Below are positions 13,117-25,674 of a DNA stretch of 64,000 nt, in pieces (positions within the stretch are counted from its first letter, which is position 1; the number at the start of each line of letters is the position of its first letter). Both the position numbers and the translations under genes were made by a program. This DNA is from Carnegiea gigantea. Its lineage: Eukaryota; Streptophyta; Magnoliopsida; Caryophyllales; Cactaceae. Location of the stretch: positions 21,001-85,000 of the forward strand of contig JAKOGI010002425.1 in assembly GCA_029747015.1 (NCBI GenBank). Reading direction: 5' to 3'. Below the pieces are notes generated by a model, which was given only the letters and a program-made list of their open reading frames with translations, did not search any database and was not told where the DNA came from.

Positions 13117-14093
13117 TGTTCAGACATGATACCTCATTTTACCTGGATTTAGCTCAAATAATTTGTGAATTAGGTTGTTTATTAGTGTTTTGTTGGTTTT
13201 GCAGGTAATAAAGAGAATTGATCAAATGTCGGATAATTAGTGCAAATCTTGACAAAAGTTAGACACGTTAACCTAGAAAACCTTGGAGATTAACTCCAAA
13301 TAACCATGAAGCAAGGCCAAGTCAACAAGCATAAAAATTATGGGAGAAAAAAGGAAGAAGAATAATGTAGAAGTTTGGTAAGGGCTGCCAGTGCTAGGAC
13401 GCACGGGGTGCCCGTGCCAAGTGGCATGGCCCTCCAAATCCTGTTTCTACTCCTTTTCTATTTAGAATTCCAAAAAATTGGCTCAGAATTCCAGAAACTT
13501 GGTATAGTATCCCGTGCCGCATTTGTTTATTGATGGATTGAAATTAGTGCCTCTCTTCTCTAATTATCCTCATATTCTCTTATCTACTCTTAATTGCTCA
13601 TTATCTTTTTTTAAGAATGCAAATTTCAAAGTCTTTCTTTCTGCCCTATCTTAGGGTTTGAAAACCTATTTTTATAAGTTTGAGTTTTTGGCTCTCAATG
13701 GGTTAGATTAGGAATAGTTGAGTTAGATTTTTCAGGCTTGTCATCCACCTGCTCTAATAATGGAGGCCAACCTCCATTATTAGATTTTCACGCTTTTGAA
13801 GTACTCTCCTTCCTCTCTCCTCTTTTAGTTAGTAACTTCAATGCTTTTTTAGTTAATTAGATGTTTTGCTAACCATTGTCAGTTAATATGATGTTTTGCA
13901 TTGATTTTTTTGTGTTGATTTTTTTGTGTTGATTTTGTTAATTATTCTTTGTTTTAGTTTAGTTTGATTGTATACTTAGTGACATTTATCGCTTTCCCTA
14001 GGTTTGACTGAGGCTGAAAATAACTAGTGACTTGATTTTCAAACTGTCCCAGAGGACGGCAAATTTCCACCCTAACTCCCTATAAAAACAACA
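13117..14093 (+). repeat. Athila-like LTR on the plus strand (right end approximate)
   Basis: It starts TGTTCAGACATGATACC directly after the polypurine tract and runs about 0.98 kb, to an AACAACA end shortly before a primer-binding-site-like sequence. The first seven bases match the LTR of the element at 15440-34328 on its own strand (TGTTCAG). The left edge is well supported; the right edge is estimated. Confidence 0.6.
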
Positions 14094-14102
14094 TCAACAC
14101 AA

Positions 14103-14120
14103 TGGCACATTTCAGGGGTC
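14103..14120 (+). other. Probable primer-binding site after the plus-strand LTR
   Basis: The sequence tggcacatttcaggggtc keeps about 12 of 18 positions of the Athila/Tat site TGGCGCCGTTGCCGGGGA and lies about 10 bases after the LTR, with gag-like sequence following some 340 bases later. It is too decayed to be certain. Confidence 0.4.
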
Positions 14121-14459
14121 AGTGGTGTAAAACATAGTCCCATTTAATTCATTTTGTGCTATTGTAGTTTATTTTATTGTTGCTTTGTTTTGTCTTTTGA
14201 GTTGTAGTGTAGCTACTTATTTTGGTGGTACTGAAGAATGCAAAAAAAATTAGAAATGTGAAAAGACCTGAAAAAAATTGGAAAAATTGAAAAGCCAAAC
14301 AGTTTTGAGTTATTAGATTTTATGATGGGCTTAGGAATTTTGAGCAAACCAATGCTGTTAATGTTAAGCCCAAGCCTCCTAACTTTAGTGGAGTTAGTTG
14401 TTGAATGAATAGGACCCGATCCACCACATTTATTAAGGGACACTCTATCCATCCCGAAC

Positions 14460-14733
14460 TTTTCTAACATCATGTTTTGACCTCCCTCCTATCCTTAAAG
14501 ATGTGACATTTGAGCTTAATCCAAATTATATTCTCATGCTTCCTAAATTTACTGGCTTTGAAGATCCTTCTTTGTTCATTCATGAGTTTAAGGAAGCTTG
14601 TTCATTGATTCACGTGTCTAGGGTATCAAATGATGTTGTGAGGATGAAATTCATTCGATTTTTTATTAGAGATTATGTTAAGAAGTGGACGTATAGGCTT
14701 TAGGTTGGTTACATTAAATCATGGGATTCTTCT
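14460..14733 (+). pseudogene. Athila-like gag N-terminal relic
   Basis: Plus-strand reading gives PPILKDVTFELNPNYILMLPKF, then EDPSLFIHEFKEACSLIH and VVRMKFIRFFIRDYVKKWTYRL. This follows the gag pattern of plant Ty3/gypsy elements (the family has LPKFTG.EDP...F, then R...FPF.L.D.AK.W). After a TAG at 14701 the same frame continues with VGYIKSWDSS to about 14733, and then opposite-strand Ogre-type protease sequence begins. The gag is thus cut off after its first quarter. A capsid role is inferred from the family; no function remains. Confidence 0.65.
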
Positions 14734-15439
14734 ATGGTGATACCCAAATCCTTCATGGTCAACTTTGGTATGATGTTAACTGATGAATTACTATCCACTA
14801 GAATTCGCTTAACCATTTTCCCCCGAATGTATCTAGTAACAAATAGCGGACGATTGTTTAGTTTAGACCCTAATAACAAGTCACTGTTAGTGAATGTTAT
14901 GGTGGTGTTGCAGGTGGCACTTTGGGTAGGACTGCTAATAAGTGGTACGTCATTCATCTTGTCAGCATATAGCTTTGCATGGCAAGTGGCAACAACAATT
15001 TGTTCAACATCTCTTCTGGCAAGTGAAAACTTTGTTGCGAGCCCATGTGCACTAATAAAGCTTCTAGGACGGTGAGGTCCTTGTCATTCCTTTTAAGGAG
15101 AAGTGTCTTTCTAGCACTATGTTCTTCATTTATCTCGGAATCATCGTCATTAAAATCGGAACATGAAGTCATATTTGACCGTCACTTTGTCAAAGAATCC
15201 TTGTGGGAAGAATTCACCTAATGCAGTAGAGATACATGGTTTTTAGTGAAGTGGGTTGATGACCTGAACTTCATGCACCTTATTAACTACGAAGATTATT
15301 CTTCCTTGACGTTTCTCGTGACAAGCGATGGTGGCTTGACTTGTCTTTTCTTTCTTGACTTACACCGAGCAACCATGGTATATCCTTTGTTATCATTCTT
15401 AAACGTGCATGCAGGATGGGTCTTTAGCAGTTGTGATGG
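14734..15439 (-). pseudogene. Ogre/Tat-type protease relic (Ogre-1, left fragment)
   Basis: The minus strand encodes ITFTNSDLLLGSKLNNRPLFVTRYI, then RILVDSNSSVNIIPKLTMKDLGI. This matches the retropepsin of Ogre/Tat-lineage elements, where the active-site segment is usually VDGGSAVNIMP, so here D is kept but G-G-S has become S-N-S. Upstream (15172-14954) is an acidic segment with MTSCSDFNDDDSEINEEHS, as in the gag-protease spacer of that lineage. Everything after the protease (RT, RNase H, integrase) is missing, since the sequence is cut at about 14734. The gag of the same element lies on the far side of the nested insertion, at 34334-36285. Confidence 0.7.
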
Positions 15440-16379
15440 TGTTGTGATTTCTATAAGCGTACAGTTTTATCGTTGTAGAACTTCAAAGTATCGTCCTTAA
15501 GGATGGAATACTTAATTAGGTCATGAAAGTTCTAAGTTAGCATATAATCTAAATCGACATAAAGCAGATTAGATTCAATATTACGATTTAGATCTACAGC
15601 AGAACTAAACCATCTACTAAAGAAAAACAAAGCTTTCTCATGGCACAAGCAAATCAGTTGCATAAATTTCAACCACATTTCATTAAAATTGAAAGAAAAT
15701 ATGAAATTAAACTAAGAAAATGACTAGAAAATGAAAATGAAAATTGAAACTAGAACACAAATGTATTCTTTATCTTCCTCATAACTTGGACCTTTCTTCG
15801 ATTTGTAGCCAAAAAATGCAACCCCTTTATCACCATTAATTCTTAAATTAAATCTTCAACCTCTTAAATCTTATAGCCGCTAAACCAAATTGATGAGAAA
15901 TATGGATATCTAATGGTCTTCTTAATGATAGTGATGAATGAGTCAATTGATGATGGCTAGTATTGATGATGAATGAAGGAGGAGAGAGATAAAAGAAGAT
16001 GGAGGATGAGGGGGAAAAGGGTCATACATTACTAGAAGAAGATGAGGAGAAAATAAAAGGGGATGGGTTTTTTTTTAGGTTCAAGCCTGAGATGGGAAAG
16101 AAACAATGAATTTTGGGAGAGGGGTTACCATATGAAGGTTTTTTTTTTTTCCCCCTTGCTTGGTTAGGGAAGAAGAATAAGAAGAATGAGGAGGTAGAAA
16201 ACGGAAATGAAAAGGGAATAAGTGGGTTAGGGAATTTTCAAGCATTCTTCTTATTTTGCTGATTTTTATTACTTCCTTACAAAATAAAATAAACACAGTA
16301 AAAATTCCTCATTTAACAATTATTATAAACAAAATAAGATGTAAATGGGCATTATAATGTATGAATTTTGGGCTGAACA
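15440..16379 (-). repeat. Athila-2 3' LTR (940 bp)
   Basis: It aligns with 32810-34328: both open TGTTGTGATTTCTA.AAGCGTA, share a ttctcatggcacaa block and a tatcttc...cttggacctttcttc-like block, and end near aaaataagatgtaaa...ttgggctgaaca. It lacks about 580 bp present in the other LTR, around 15710-15740, which includes the tandem duplication there. Confidence 0.8.
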
Positions 16380-16425
16380 ATACCCGCACACCTAAATTTT
16401 GGTTGTCCTCGAGCAAAATAAAACT
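16380..16425 (-). other. Athila-2 polypurine tract and pre-LTR motif
   Basis: On the minus strand it reads TTTTGCTCGAGGACAACC, then a tract AAATTTAGGTGTGCGGGTAT ending at the LTR. It is the inverted counterpart of the motif at 13080-13116. Confidence 0.7.
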
Positions 16426-17623
16426 AAAAATTTTAGAAAATGAAAACCTAACTTACTTTTGAAGGAATGACAGTTACACTTAGCATGTGCACCAAACTCT
16501 TTGAACCTCTAGGTTACCCCTAGTAGATTAGTAAGGTCTCGTAAAGGTTTGCAAAAGATGTACCCACAAAATCTATAAAACAAAATTAAAAATAGAAAAT
16601 CAAAACTCTTTTTGGGTTTTTCAAATACTTTATATACAACATCGAAGAAAAATATAAACGCATTCCAGTCAACCAAATTACTCAAGTAATCTAAGTAGTA
16701 GATCACATATAAACAAAATGTACACATCAAAAAATTCCCAGTCCCTTCTGATGACATCTATACATAATCTTTACCCTACTTAGAAAATATAAACAAGCCC
16801 GACTGGTAGAACATCTCTTTAGGGATAAGTGGAACACTTTCGCTCATGTGTTTAAAATATAATAAGTTCACTAAATCCATCTTCCATTCATACAACTACC
16901 ATCGGCCAGCTAAAATTGTCAATTCTCCACCACTAAAATGCAAAATGCAACACGATAATCAAGAGGACTTCACATCCTCTTAACTATATCCAGATTCTCC
17001 CAAAACTTATGACAATTTAAGAACACCCTTTTCAAAAGCAACCATTAGAAATGAGTATGTATAATGACAATAGATTCATGCTAAGCACTCTTAACCACAA
17101 TAGTTTTTTGAACTTTTTTTCAATTTTTGATAGTTTTTCCTTTCTCTATTTTTCTTCAATTTTTTTCATCATTTTTTTCTTTGCTTTTCTCTTTTTTTTT
17201 CCCCAAATGATCACAATAAATCATCATCCACATAACAAAAATCAATTACTGATTACATAAAACACACAAAAGCTACCCACTAAATATTGAAGTGTTGCTC
17301 CACTAGTTTTGGCTTAGGTATAGGAAATGTGTTTAGCCAAGGTTAAAATAAAGTGGTCACAACAAATGAAAACGGTCAAGGCTCAAATGGTTAGCAGAAG
17401 GTAAAACATTCAAATTAAGGAGACAATGTGGTTAATGTGGCTCACAAAACAAAGAATGCCTTATTATATTACCATAATACACATGCTAAATGTAATTATA
17501 AAGAGAATCAAAGTAAGCTCTAGAGATGTAATCATAAGAGAGTCACATATGGAAGACAAATATGAGACTAAAAATGATGAATTAGCCAATAAGGCACAAA
17601 ATCTCACGGATTATCTACCAATC
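16426..17623. other. Athila-2 internal non-coding stretch
   Basis: AT-rich sequence with T and A runs (for example 17100-17210). I see no gene; the short open frames here are low-complexity. It ends at the TG of LTR copy C. Confidence 0.5.
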
Positions 17624-20600
17624 TGTAATGCCCCAAATTAAACATGTTTCACTGTTTATATTCTCCTTAATAAATCACTCAATTGTAATCTGATAAATCC
17701 AATGACAGGGGCGTTACCGCCGTCCCAAAGGACAAGGCTTGAAGTATGTGTCCTGGAATAACATAGTTAAGCATAACCTTAACCACACACATTCAGACAT
17801 GATCATCCATTCACAATCAAGTGTTAACCAATGTAAAATTTATAAACCATGGTAAGATAATTCATCATGTAATCTATATCATCATACACCGAAGAATTCA
17901 AACTACAGCTTTAAAGTATGCATATACTGTATCACCGCTGATTCATACAGCTTTCCTTACTTAACTTATTCTCTTCCGTTGCTTTGCTAGCATGAGGGCA
18001 ATTCTCTGAGCATTTGCCCAAAACAAAACATGAAAAACATTTCAAACTGTGAGTCGAAGCTCAGTACATGCATTCCTGAATTGTTAAATGATCATTGAAA
18101 CACTGATTGGGCCTGCTTTGCAATTCATTTAAGGTCAAAACAGGGAATGAGATGAATATAAAACTGCATTGCTAATTATTATCTGATAGTGAACCCTCGA
18201 TACTGTTACGATCTATGGATAGGTGTACACCTGCCAAGCTGATCGAGGACCTGGCCTAAAGCAGCGCGGGTAACTGAAGGGCGAATGCCTTATAGATGAT
18301 AACTGACGGGGTCACTAATTAACTAATAAATCACTGTGTAAATTGATTTATTGATGTACTTACCAAGACATGATAACGTTGATAAATACACTCTGATTTA
18401 TAAAGATACAGGCAATGGACGTACCTGAAGTCTTTAAAATGATATTTTACTTGATAATTTATACACAAAGGAAAATGATAGACTAGGCCTCATTTCTGTT
18501 TAAGAAATATAATTATAGATAAATGTGGTTAGTAAACCATATTCACTAACATAATTCGTAAATTTAATTGAAATTGATTAATTAAAAAGGCTTCTACAAT
18601 TCCAATAATTCAATATAAGATAAATTAAACCAAGATGATCTGAAAAATAAATCAGTTAGGCTTAGTGAACTTGAAATACAACAAATTGAAACCAAATAGA
18701 TCACATTGGAATGCTTGAGTGGCTAACGAAAAGATTTCAATTAAAATAAATGAAATATGGGTTTCTGATGTTTCCGAAATGGATGATGGAAAATATAATG
18801 CTTCTAAAATGGATAATAGAAGGTTTAATACTTCTGAAACGGATGACAAATGGTTTAATGCCATAAGGGGTGCTGTGAGGTTTTCATAAAAGCTCATATA
18901 ACACCCTAATTTGGTCCAATGGATACTAATCTTGAGTCATTATTCTGCTCACTTCCCAAATTTCATTTTCATGCTTATTTAACCTGGTTTTCAACCCAAG
19001 TAAGCTTCTATACATAATTACACTTGTTGAACTCACTACACTTTGTAATTTCCTTGCAATACCCATAATTGTATAGAAACTTCTGAAAATATTTCCAAAT
19101 GTCACGATTTTCGTATTCACTCATGTTACCATTTGATGGTCTGCATGAGAAAATCCATATCTTTCACTCATGACCTCCAAATAAGATGTAAAACCCCAAT
19201 ACAAAAATCTCATAATGTCCACTGAAACTTTTATTTTGGACACAAAACATGATTCACATAGCAGGGTCCCTAAAATTAGGGTAGAACACAGATGTGCGCA
19301 ATTTTAGTTCAATCTGACCATAACGTTTTCCACAGAACTTGGATTAAGGCAATTCAAAATGCATGTGAAAGCTAACTCATTGATCTATCCACATGCCAAA
19401 AATCATAAATTTTCAATGAGCCAATCACTACTAGTGTTTTCGTAAAGTCCACTATTCAAAACTGCTCCCAGTTTCAATGCATTCTGCACAGTCTTCAGCA
19501 AATTGGTCATAACTTTGTCCACACAACTCGAAATGGAGTACTTCTAGAGCCTATTGAAAGATAACTCCTTGAGGTATCTTCACACCAAAATTCATAATTT
19601 CCCCATCTCCAGAAATACCAGTTTATTCCCAAAGTCACCCCTATTTTGGGTCTGTTTATAGCATAACAGCACTTATTTGTAAGCTTTTCTTGACATAACC
19701 ACCCATTAAAATCACTCTCTAACTTATCTAAATCAGTATAAACATCTTGATATTCATTATCAGCACCAAAGATCACAAAATTGCACTTAAAACAATCAAA
19801 ATCCATCATTGCACCCTAAACTTGCATGAACATGGACAACCTCCATCTTTTCTTTCTTTCAAGATGATCCAACAACTAAAACATCAAAATAATTCTTGAT
19901 TGCATCAAAACAACATGATTCATGATCAAAACTAATATAAAACCAAGAATTAAACAAAGTTGGATTTAAAGATTACCTCACTTAAGCTTGAATATAAGAA
20001 GATGTGAAGGTGGTATTGTGTTTGGTGCCAGTGGTGGTTGAGGGGGTGGCAGCTGGTGATACTGTGGTGGTGGGGCTGGCCAGCAACAGCCCTGGCTGGT
20101 GGCGAAAGGTGGCAGCAGCCACCAGAAATCAGCACAGTAGCACCAGCCCTTGGGGAGAGAAAGGAGGAGAGGAAGAATACTAGCCTTTGCTTGGTGAAAA
20201 AAAATGACTTTGATGTTTATCTATAATACTTGGCTGATATTTAAGCATGAAAAAGAGACTTTTTGCTAATTAACATTTAGTGCAAATGATGGTGTTTAAC
20301 TTAATTTAATTAAACCCAAATTTTCGGGCCATAATTTGAGCCTAAAATGACTCGGGCCACAAACCGGGCCTAAATAAATTGGGCCATACTTATTGAATTT
20401 GGGCCCAAGTTTATACATGGTTAAAACTTAAATTTTTGTGACATGAAAAATAATTTATCACTTAATCATATTTATCGGGGCCTTCTATCGATTTTTCCGA
20501 AATTTTGCGGTAAATGAAACTTGAATTACAAAGTGGGGCCCGAAATGAATTTTCTTAACTGGGATGATTAAATGAGATGAATGAATGTAAAAAATGAATA

Positions 20601-20649
20601 ACATGGCTTAATTAAATAAATAAACATGATTTGAGGTCGGGCTATTATA
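17624..20649 (-). repeat. Chromovirus 3' LTR, copy C
   Basis: It starts TGTAATGCCCCAAATT and ends GGTCGGGCTATTATA, where the last C has become T. It is collinear with copy D throughout, including the gaggtgtacacctgcc-type block near 18220, a repeated cttctgaaa/cttctaaaa stretch near 18790-18850, the G-rich patch near 20028-20100 and the gggcc block near 20330-20410. Confidence 0.9.
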
Positions 20650-20668
20650 GCCTTCCCCCCTTAAAGAG
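20650..20668 (-). other. Chromovirus polypurine tract
   Basis: The minus strand reads CTCTTTAAGGGGGGAAGGC, ending exactly at the LTR edge. It follows the end of the pol frame (TKLFKGG on the minus strand), as in other chromoviruses. Confidence 0.8.
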
Positions 20669-21060
20669 TTTCGTCATCGAAACTTATGAACATTGACGAT
20701 CATGCAAGGTGATTTCAAATAGAGATGAGTACTTGGCTTTCACTTCTTGCTCAGTTTCCCAAGTAGCTTCTGGGGAGGTATGATTTACCCAAAGTAATTT
20801 GGTTAAAGATATCTGCTTAATGATCAACTGCTTAATCATGTGATATAACATCTGAACTGGGTGCTCTTAAAAATACAAGACCCCCAATGACTGCAATAGA
20901 TTTGATTATGACAGCATGGTCAGGATCTAAAATGTATCGGCTAAATTGCGAGGTAAGGAACACGTTATGTACGTGTTTGAGTTATACAGGCAGATCTGGT
21001 GGATAAGTTATGGAATTCGACCTTTCAATGAACTGATATGGTGAAACTTTCTTTCTTACA
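20669..21060 (-). pseudogene. Chromovirus integrase C-terminus with chromodomain relic
   Basis: The minus strand reads first through the integrase C-terminal region (KKVSPYQFIER, then ITYPPDLPV, HVHNVFLTSQFSRYILDPDH). It continues into a chromodomain-like end with LLWVNHTSPEATWETEQEVKAKY. The aromatic and acidic pattern (W..H...EATWE.E....K) is that of chromodomains fused to integrase in Tekay/Del elements, which are thought to steer insertion to marked chromatin. Stops interrupt it, for example after the PPDLPV segment and between the two parts. Confidence 0.75.
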
Positions 21061-21665
21061 CCCTTAATTGATGAAATTTTCTGAAAACCTTGTTATATAT
21101 ATGAAAGTCCAAGAATCTCCCTCTGTTATCAATAGAGCATTTCTGTCGCTTTCAATAGGATATTTTCAGGAATCTTTTACCATGTGTCACCTTATTAAAT
21201 GCTGGAGAAGATCTTCATGACCCATAAGATGATTTGTTATCAATGTTTGCCGTCATTTTGTCCTGATGTTTAATGAAGGATTCTCTGCTAGTGCTATCAC
21301 AATGTTGACTGCTGGGAGTTCCTTACTTTCTTCAAATGCAAATGTTGGTCGTAGGTGGTGAAGTACTACAGGCTCCAATTTAGAAGAGTTGATCCATTGA
21401 TATTCTTATATGCTTGCCCATCTGTTTCGGGATGATAAGAACTGTAAAAGTTCAATCTAGTTCTAAAGGCTCTTTGAAGTGCTTGCCAAAACAGGCTTGA
21501 AACCTCTGTATATCTGAGAGAATCCCATGACAAAGTCCATTGAAATTGAATCCCTTTCTCAAGATTTTGCTTTATACTTTGGAGCTCAGGATCGCTATCC
21601 TGATTCACTCTAATTTCCTCCATTGGGGAGGGTGGTAAAATAAGTGCCGGTAATTGAACATTCAC
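21061..21665 (-). pseudogene. Chromovirus integrase relic with internal deletion
   Basis: The best open piece is 21366-21665. Its first half is the integrase N-terminal lead (VNQDSDPELQSIKQNLEKG). Its second half is the late catalytic core (LFWQALQRAFRTRLNFYSSYHPETDGQ, where the family has F...LGTKL.FSTAYHPQTDGQSER). The zinc-binding HHCC part and the first two catalytic aspartates, normally some 150 residues between these halves, are missing. A deletion fused them. It cannot integrate DNA. Confidence 0.75.
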
Positions 21666-22986
21666 CTTTCTATGCGACGCTAATTAAATGTCAAAGTCCT
21701 CAAGCTCACTCAAGAGACTCAGTTGAGTATTCACTACAGTGTTCAAGGCATGTTGTGCCTTCCTGTTTAGGGCGTCTGCCTAATATTTTTCTTTCTTGGT
21801 TGACATTGGTTCTGCCACAACAGATGTTTCATGTAGATTGAGCTTCTTCTAAGTGAAGATATACTTTAGACTCTAATGATCAGTATAGATTGCACAAGTT
21901 ACACCTTACAAGTAATGTTTTGAAATTCTCAGTGCACCTGGATTATGGGTAAGGTACCACCCATAAGACTTGAACTATTGGGAGGGATAAGGTACCACTA
22001 TATCTTCTGGCTAACTTTGTAGCCTGCTTCAATAAATTGGTCAGGGAAGATAATATTTGACAAATCCTTTTTGAACTCGATAATTCCCTACTAAGCTCAA
22101 ACGATTTCTAATCTCAGTGCATTGGTGGGTCTTGAGCACTTGGTAACTGCTTCTACCTTGTGCAAATTGACCGTAATCTCATCCTTTGGAACCATACGTT
22201 CCAAAAATATCATTACTTCTAACCAGTAGTCATGCTTCTTGTATTTGCTATGTAATTGATGTTCCCTCAAGGTCTGCAACACTATCCACAAATGAACAGG
22301 ATACTCATCTCTGTCCTTGAGTATTTCAAGATATCTATTATAAATACCACCACAAACTTGTCTAAATAGGGTATAAAACTCTATTCATAAGATCCATAAA
22401 GGCTGTAGGGCCATTGATTAGGCCAAAACGCACCATAGTAAATTCATAGTGACCCAAACATGGTCCTCAGTGTGGTTTTGGGAATGTCTTCAGGTATAAT
22501 CCTAAGTTGATGGTACCTTGACCACAATCTTAGAAAAGATTCTTGCTCCTTGCAGTTGATCACACAAGTCATCTACTAGGGGCAATGGTATTTGTTTTTT
22601 ATGGTGATTTTGTTCCGCTCCCTGAAATCAATACATAACCTCAAGGTTCCATTCTTTTTCTTTACAAATAGAACTGGGCATCCCATTGAAGAACATTTGA
22701 ATCTTCAGTTTTCTAAGCTCTGTTGGAGCTATATGATATGGTGTGTTGGAGATAGGTTGAGCATAAGGGATTAATTCAATCTCATAATCAATTTCTATTT
22801 GCGGAGTAACCCTGGTAATTCTTGAGGAAAACATCTATAAATTCACAAACTATCGGGATATCTTCTACTTTTTCTTCCTTAGGATGAATGTTAATAGCAT
22901 AACACCAATGCACAACATATCCTCGACATAAAAGCTCACTTGTTTCCATAACAGAATTTAAATGATAAGGTTTTTCCTCTCTATGA
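21666..22986 (-). pseudogene. Chromovirus reverse transcriptase / RNase H relic
   Basis: Three RT pieces stand in the right order. 22997-22788 gives VEDIPIVCEFIDVFL (family EDIPVV.EFPDVFPE). 22834-22628 gives [30 protein letters not shown] (family IDF.I.L.PGT.PIS..PYRMAP.EL.ELK) and a [10 protein letters not shown] end. 22291-22097 gives the thumb with IVLQTLREHQLHSKYKKHDYWL, VMIFLERMVPKDEITV and KVEAVTKCSRPTN. The catalytic YxDD block in between (about 22300-22600) is only weakly visible and broken. Sequence from 21666 to 22090, where RNase H should be, is too decayed to read. Confidence 0.75.
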
Positions 22987-23322
22987 TCATGAAACATAGT
23001 TCTCTCCCTTGTTCATCTCTTGAATTAACCTTAGGTCATCACAATCCATCTTGACCCCATAAGTATACAACCAGCTCATTTTCAGCATGACATCAATGTC
23101 TGACGAGTCAAATTGAATCAGAACTCTAGGGAATACTATCCCACCAAAAGTAATTAAAACAAGTTTATGAGAGATAGAATACTCAACTCTAGAGTCATTG
23201 GATAACTTGATTCCATAATTGGTTTCTGCCTCCTTATTCTCAAGATTCACTTGCATGGCAGATCGTGTGAATATAAATGAATGAGTGGCAACTGAATCAA
23301 TCAATACACAAAATGGTTTCAA
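22987..23322 (-). pseudogene. Chromovirus aspartic protease relic
   Basis: A 111-codon open piece reads VLIDSVATHSFIFTRSA at its start, where active proteases have LIDSGATHSFI. The catalytic aspartate remains but the essential G of D-S-G has become V. It continues with LVLITFGGIVFPRVLIQFDSSDIDVMLKMSWLYTYG, matching the family pattern L..DM.DFDVILGMDWL. It is preceded on the coding strand by a zinc-knuckle relic and followed by RT. Confidence 0.85.
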
Positions 23323-25100
23323 AATTAAAGGAGAATTCCAGTAACTACCACACCAGAGGTGGTAGTATCCTTCTTGCTCAACACATACGACCTTCCTACA
23401 GCTGCGGGCCTTGGAGGTGGGAGCCCTTGTCTACAGCCTTCAGTCTTCGGGAACTAGCAGCAATGAGGTGCCCTGGGTTACCGCACCACATGCATTTGTT
23501 AGTTCCTACTTGGCAATCCGGAGTGTTGTGGTTAGTTCTTCTAGAAATCTACTCGAAGTGAAGTCAGGCCCTAAGAGCCTATTCTGAACAATGTTCCACT
23601 AAATATCGGTTTCACCAGCTAGATGAAATGTTCCAATGCTTACCATTTTATCACCTGGAATCTCTATTACAGTGAAAACTTTCTCCATTCCTCGAATCCA
23701 TTCTTCAGGTTCCACTGGGTTATACTTTCCACTCTAGAGTTCTTTAGTATGAATCAACTAAAGACATTTTTCCAAGGGGCAGTAACCCATCAAAATTTCT
23801 CACTGACGTAATCCAAATGCATAACAAAGATTTTGATTATCAAACTTAGGCTTTATGTAAGTGATCTTCAATAAGAAACTGAGGTTGAATCAGCTAAAGA
23901 GGGTAGACACATCGCGTTTCCCTTAGCAATGGATTCCACAAGTTAGACAACATTCAACCCCTATACAAAGTATAGTTAAGATCTACCTTCTGTTCAGGTG
24001 TGTTATAAAATTATCATCTACTGACATGGGTGCAATCTAATTATAATGCAGCTACTAGTAACAATTGGGCTCTTAAAAACAGGAAAAAGTGATCAGAACT
24101 GATGAAGATATGACATGAGAGTGAATGCTGATGCAACTGGATGGGGAGATGCCATGAAGACAAAAAGATGAAGCCCCTGGTCAAAGTGAGGAGTATCCAG
24201 TAGTTGATAGTCCAATAAGGACAATGGTAAATGGTATGTTGTCAAAAAACACGGTGACATATTTTCAAGAGTAATGTCTACTTCACAGATGGAGGTGGAG
24301 TCAATGGACTACTTGCAGAGTTTGGGTAATTTAAGCAAGTCTTAAATTGCAATGGATTGAAGCAAAATATCTCTCTAAAGTGTCCTTGGTTTCTCTTATA
24401 TGGAATCGTCGATAGTTAATGGTTTCAAAACTTATGTACCATAGAACAAGCCTCTCCAAAATCCTACAATTTAGGGGATATTGCATCAAGAACCCCTCTA
24501 TAGCTCACTTAGATGAAATTTGTGAGTTACAAAAGAAAATATCTGCAATCAATGAAGCAAATTGAAGTAATTGCCACTTGGATCCAAGAAACGCACAAAA
24601 TGACACCCATATGATGAGGAAATATAAGCTCAAAGTTGCAGGTACCCACTGACTTGGACAGTTTGTACCATTAGACTTCTAGGTTCAATTTCATTGACCA
24701 CTGGCCTCCAAATGTGCTGCAACTTGGGTCATTAAAATGCATAGTCTAATCAAAACTTCCCTATCTGATGGAATGCATAAGCTGCAAGTAGGCTAAACTC
24801 AGACCTTGTGCATCAGAACTCCACCCAGTTTGTAGACTTTGACTTGTCTAGCAGTTTTGAATAACCGAATGACCTCTAATCTACTTGAAACTTGTTTTAT
24901 ACGAAAGATATCTCCTTAAACTTAGAGTTAGGATGGAAAATCCTTACGTAAATCATGGTGATCATGGACAAAAGTTACTTCAAAATTGGTCCTTGTGCAC
25001 TGATCAAAACTGCCAAGTTGATTGAACTTGTGTATTCCGCCCATACTTGGTTTTCCTTATGCATTTAATCTCAAAATGAGTCAAGGGCCTTTCATAGGAC
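23323..25100 (-). pseudogene. Chromovirus gag relic including zinc-knuckle remnant
   Basis: At about 23540-23450 the minus strand reads C.WCGNPGHLIAAS, a CCHC knuckle whose last C is changed to S, followed by a proline-rich run and the protease. Upstream, in other frames, fragments such as WNLKNGFEEWRKF near 23650-23720 recall chromovirus gag, but most of 23900-25100 cannot be read confidently. The role would have been capsid and RNA binding. Heavily decayed. Confidence 0.5.
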
Positions 25101-25658
25101 ACATTTGTAACAACCCCCAACCCTTGGGCTAGGAGTGTTAGTGATTCTTAAATTTCTAGGGCGAAACAGACAGAGTTTCACCTACAAACTGGCCATTTTC
25201 CAGGCTTAAAGCCTTACGTCACATCCTCTGCATTGAATAGAAGTATAAAAGGATATCAAATCAAGCTCAGTGGCTACAACACCGAAGATCACAACTCTAC
25301 GGGCCACACGCCTGGAGTACAAGGGTTTACATCCTAAAAACAAACAATTCCAGCTAAAAGGATGTCATACCATTCAGATGGGTGGCTCATATGACCAAAC
25401 TGACCTAAATGTATTGGAGCACCTTCAACTTGTTATTCAAAATCTCCATCAAATCTGCTGCTTGAGATCAAAGTATATATACTTTATATGGATCCATTTG
25501 ACAAAGAAGAATAAACGAGTACAATATGTGTGAGATAAGTAGACATTACCCGTGTCATAAATCTCCAATGATATAATAATAATCTTCATTCCTCACTAAC
25601 CAACTTTCTCAGTATTTTAACTCCATACTCCATATCCCACAAAGAAAATCTCAACTTG

Positions 25659-25670
25659 GCTCTGATACCA
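25659..25670 (-). other. Chromovirus primer-binding site (initiator-Met tRNA)
   Basis: The plus strand gctctgatacca is the complement of TGGTATCAGAGC, the classic primer site for initiator-Met tRNA. It is four bases inside LTR copy D, which fixes this end as the 5' end of the element. Confidence 0.9.
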
Positions 25671-25674
25671 AATC

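Noticed and set aside
18652..18897. 81-codon open frame repeated at 26704-26949
   Set aside because: It lies at the same place in LTR copies C and D, is made of an imperfect cttctgaaa-type repeat, and has no recognisable domain; copies A and B do not keep it.
25108..25140. TGTAACAACCCCCAACCC resembling the start of a chromovirus LTR
   Set aside because: No collinear LTR sequence follows it and there is no matching end; it is probably chance within the gag leader region.
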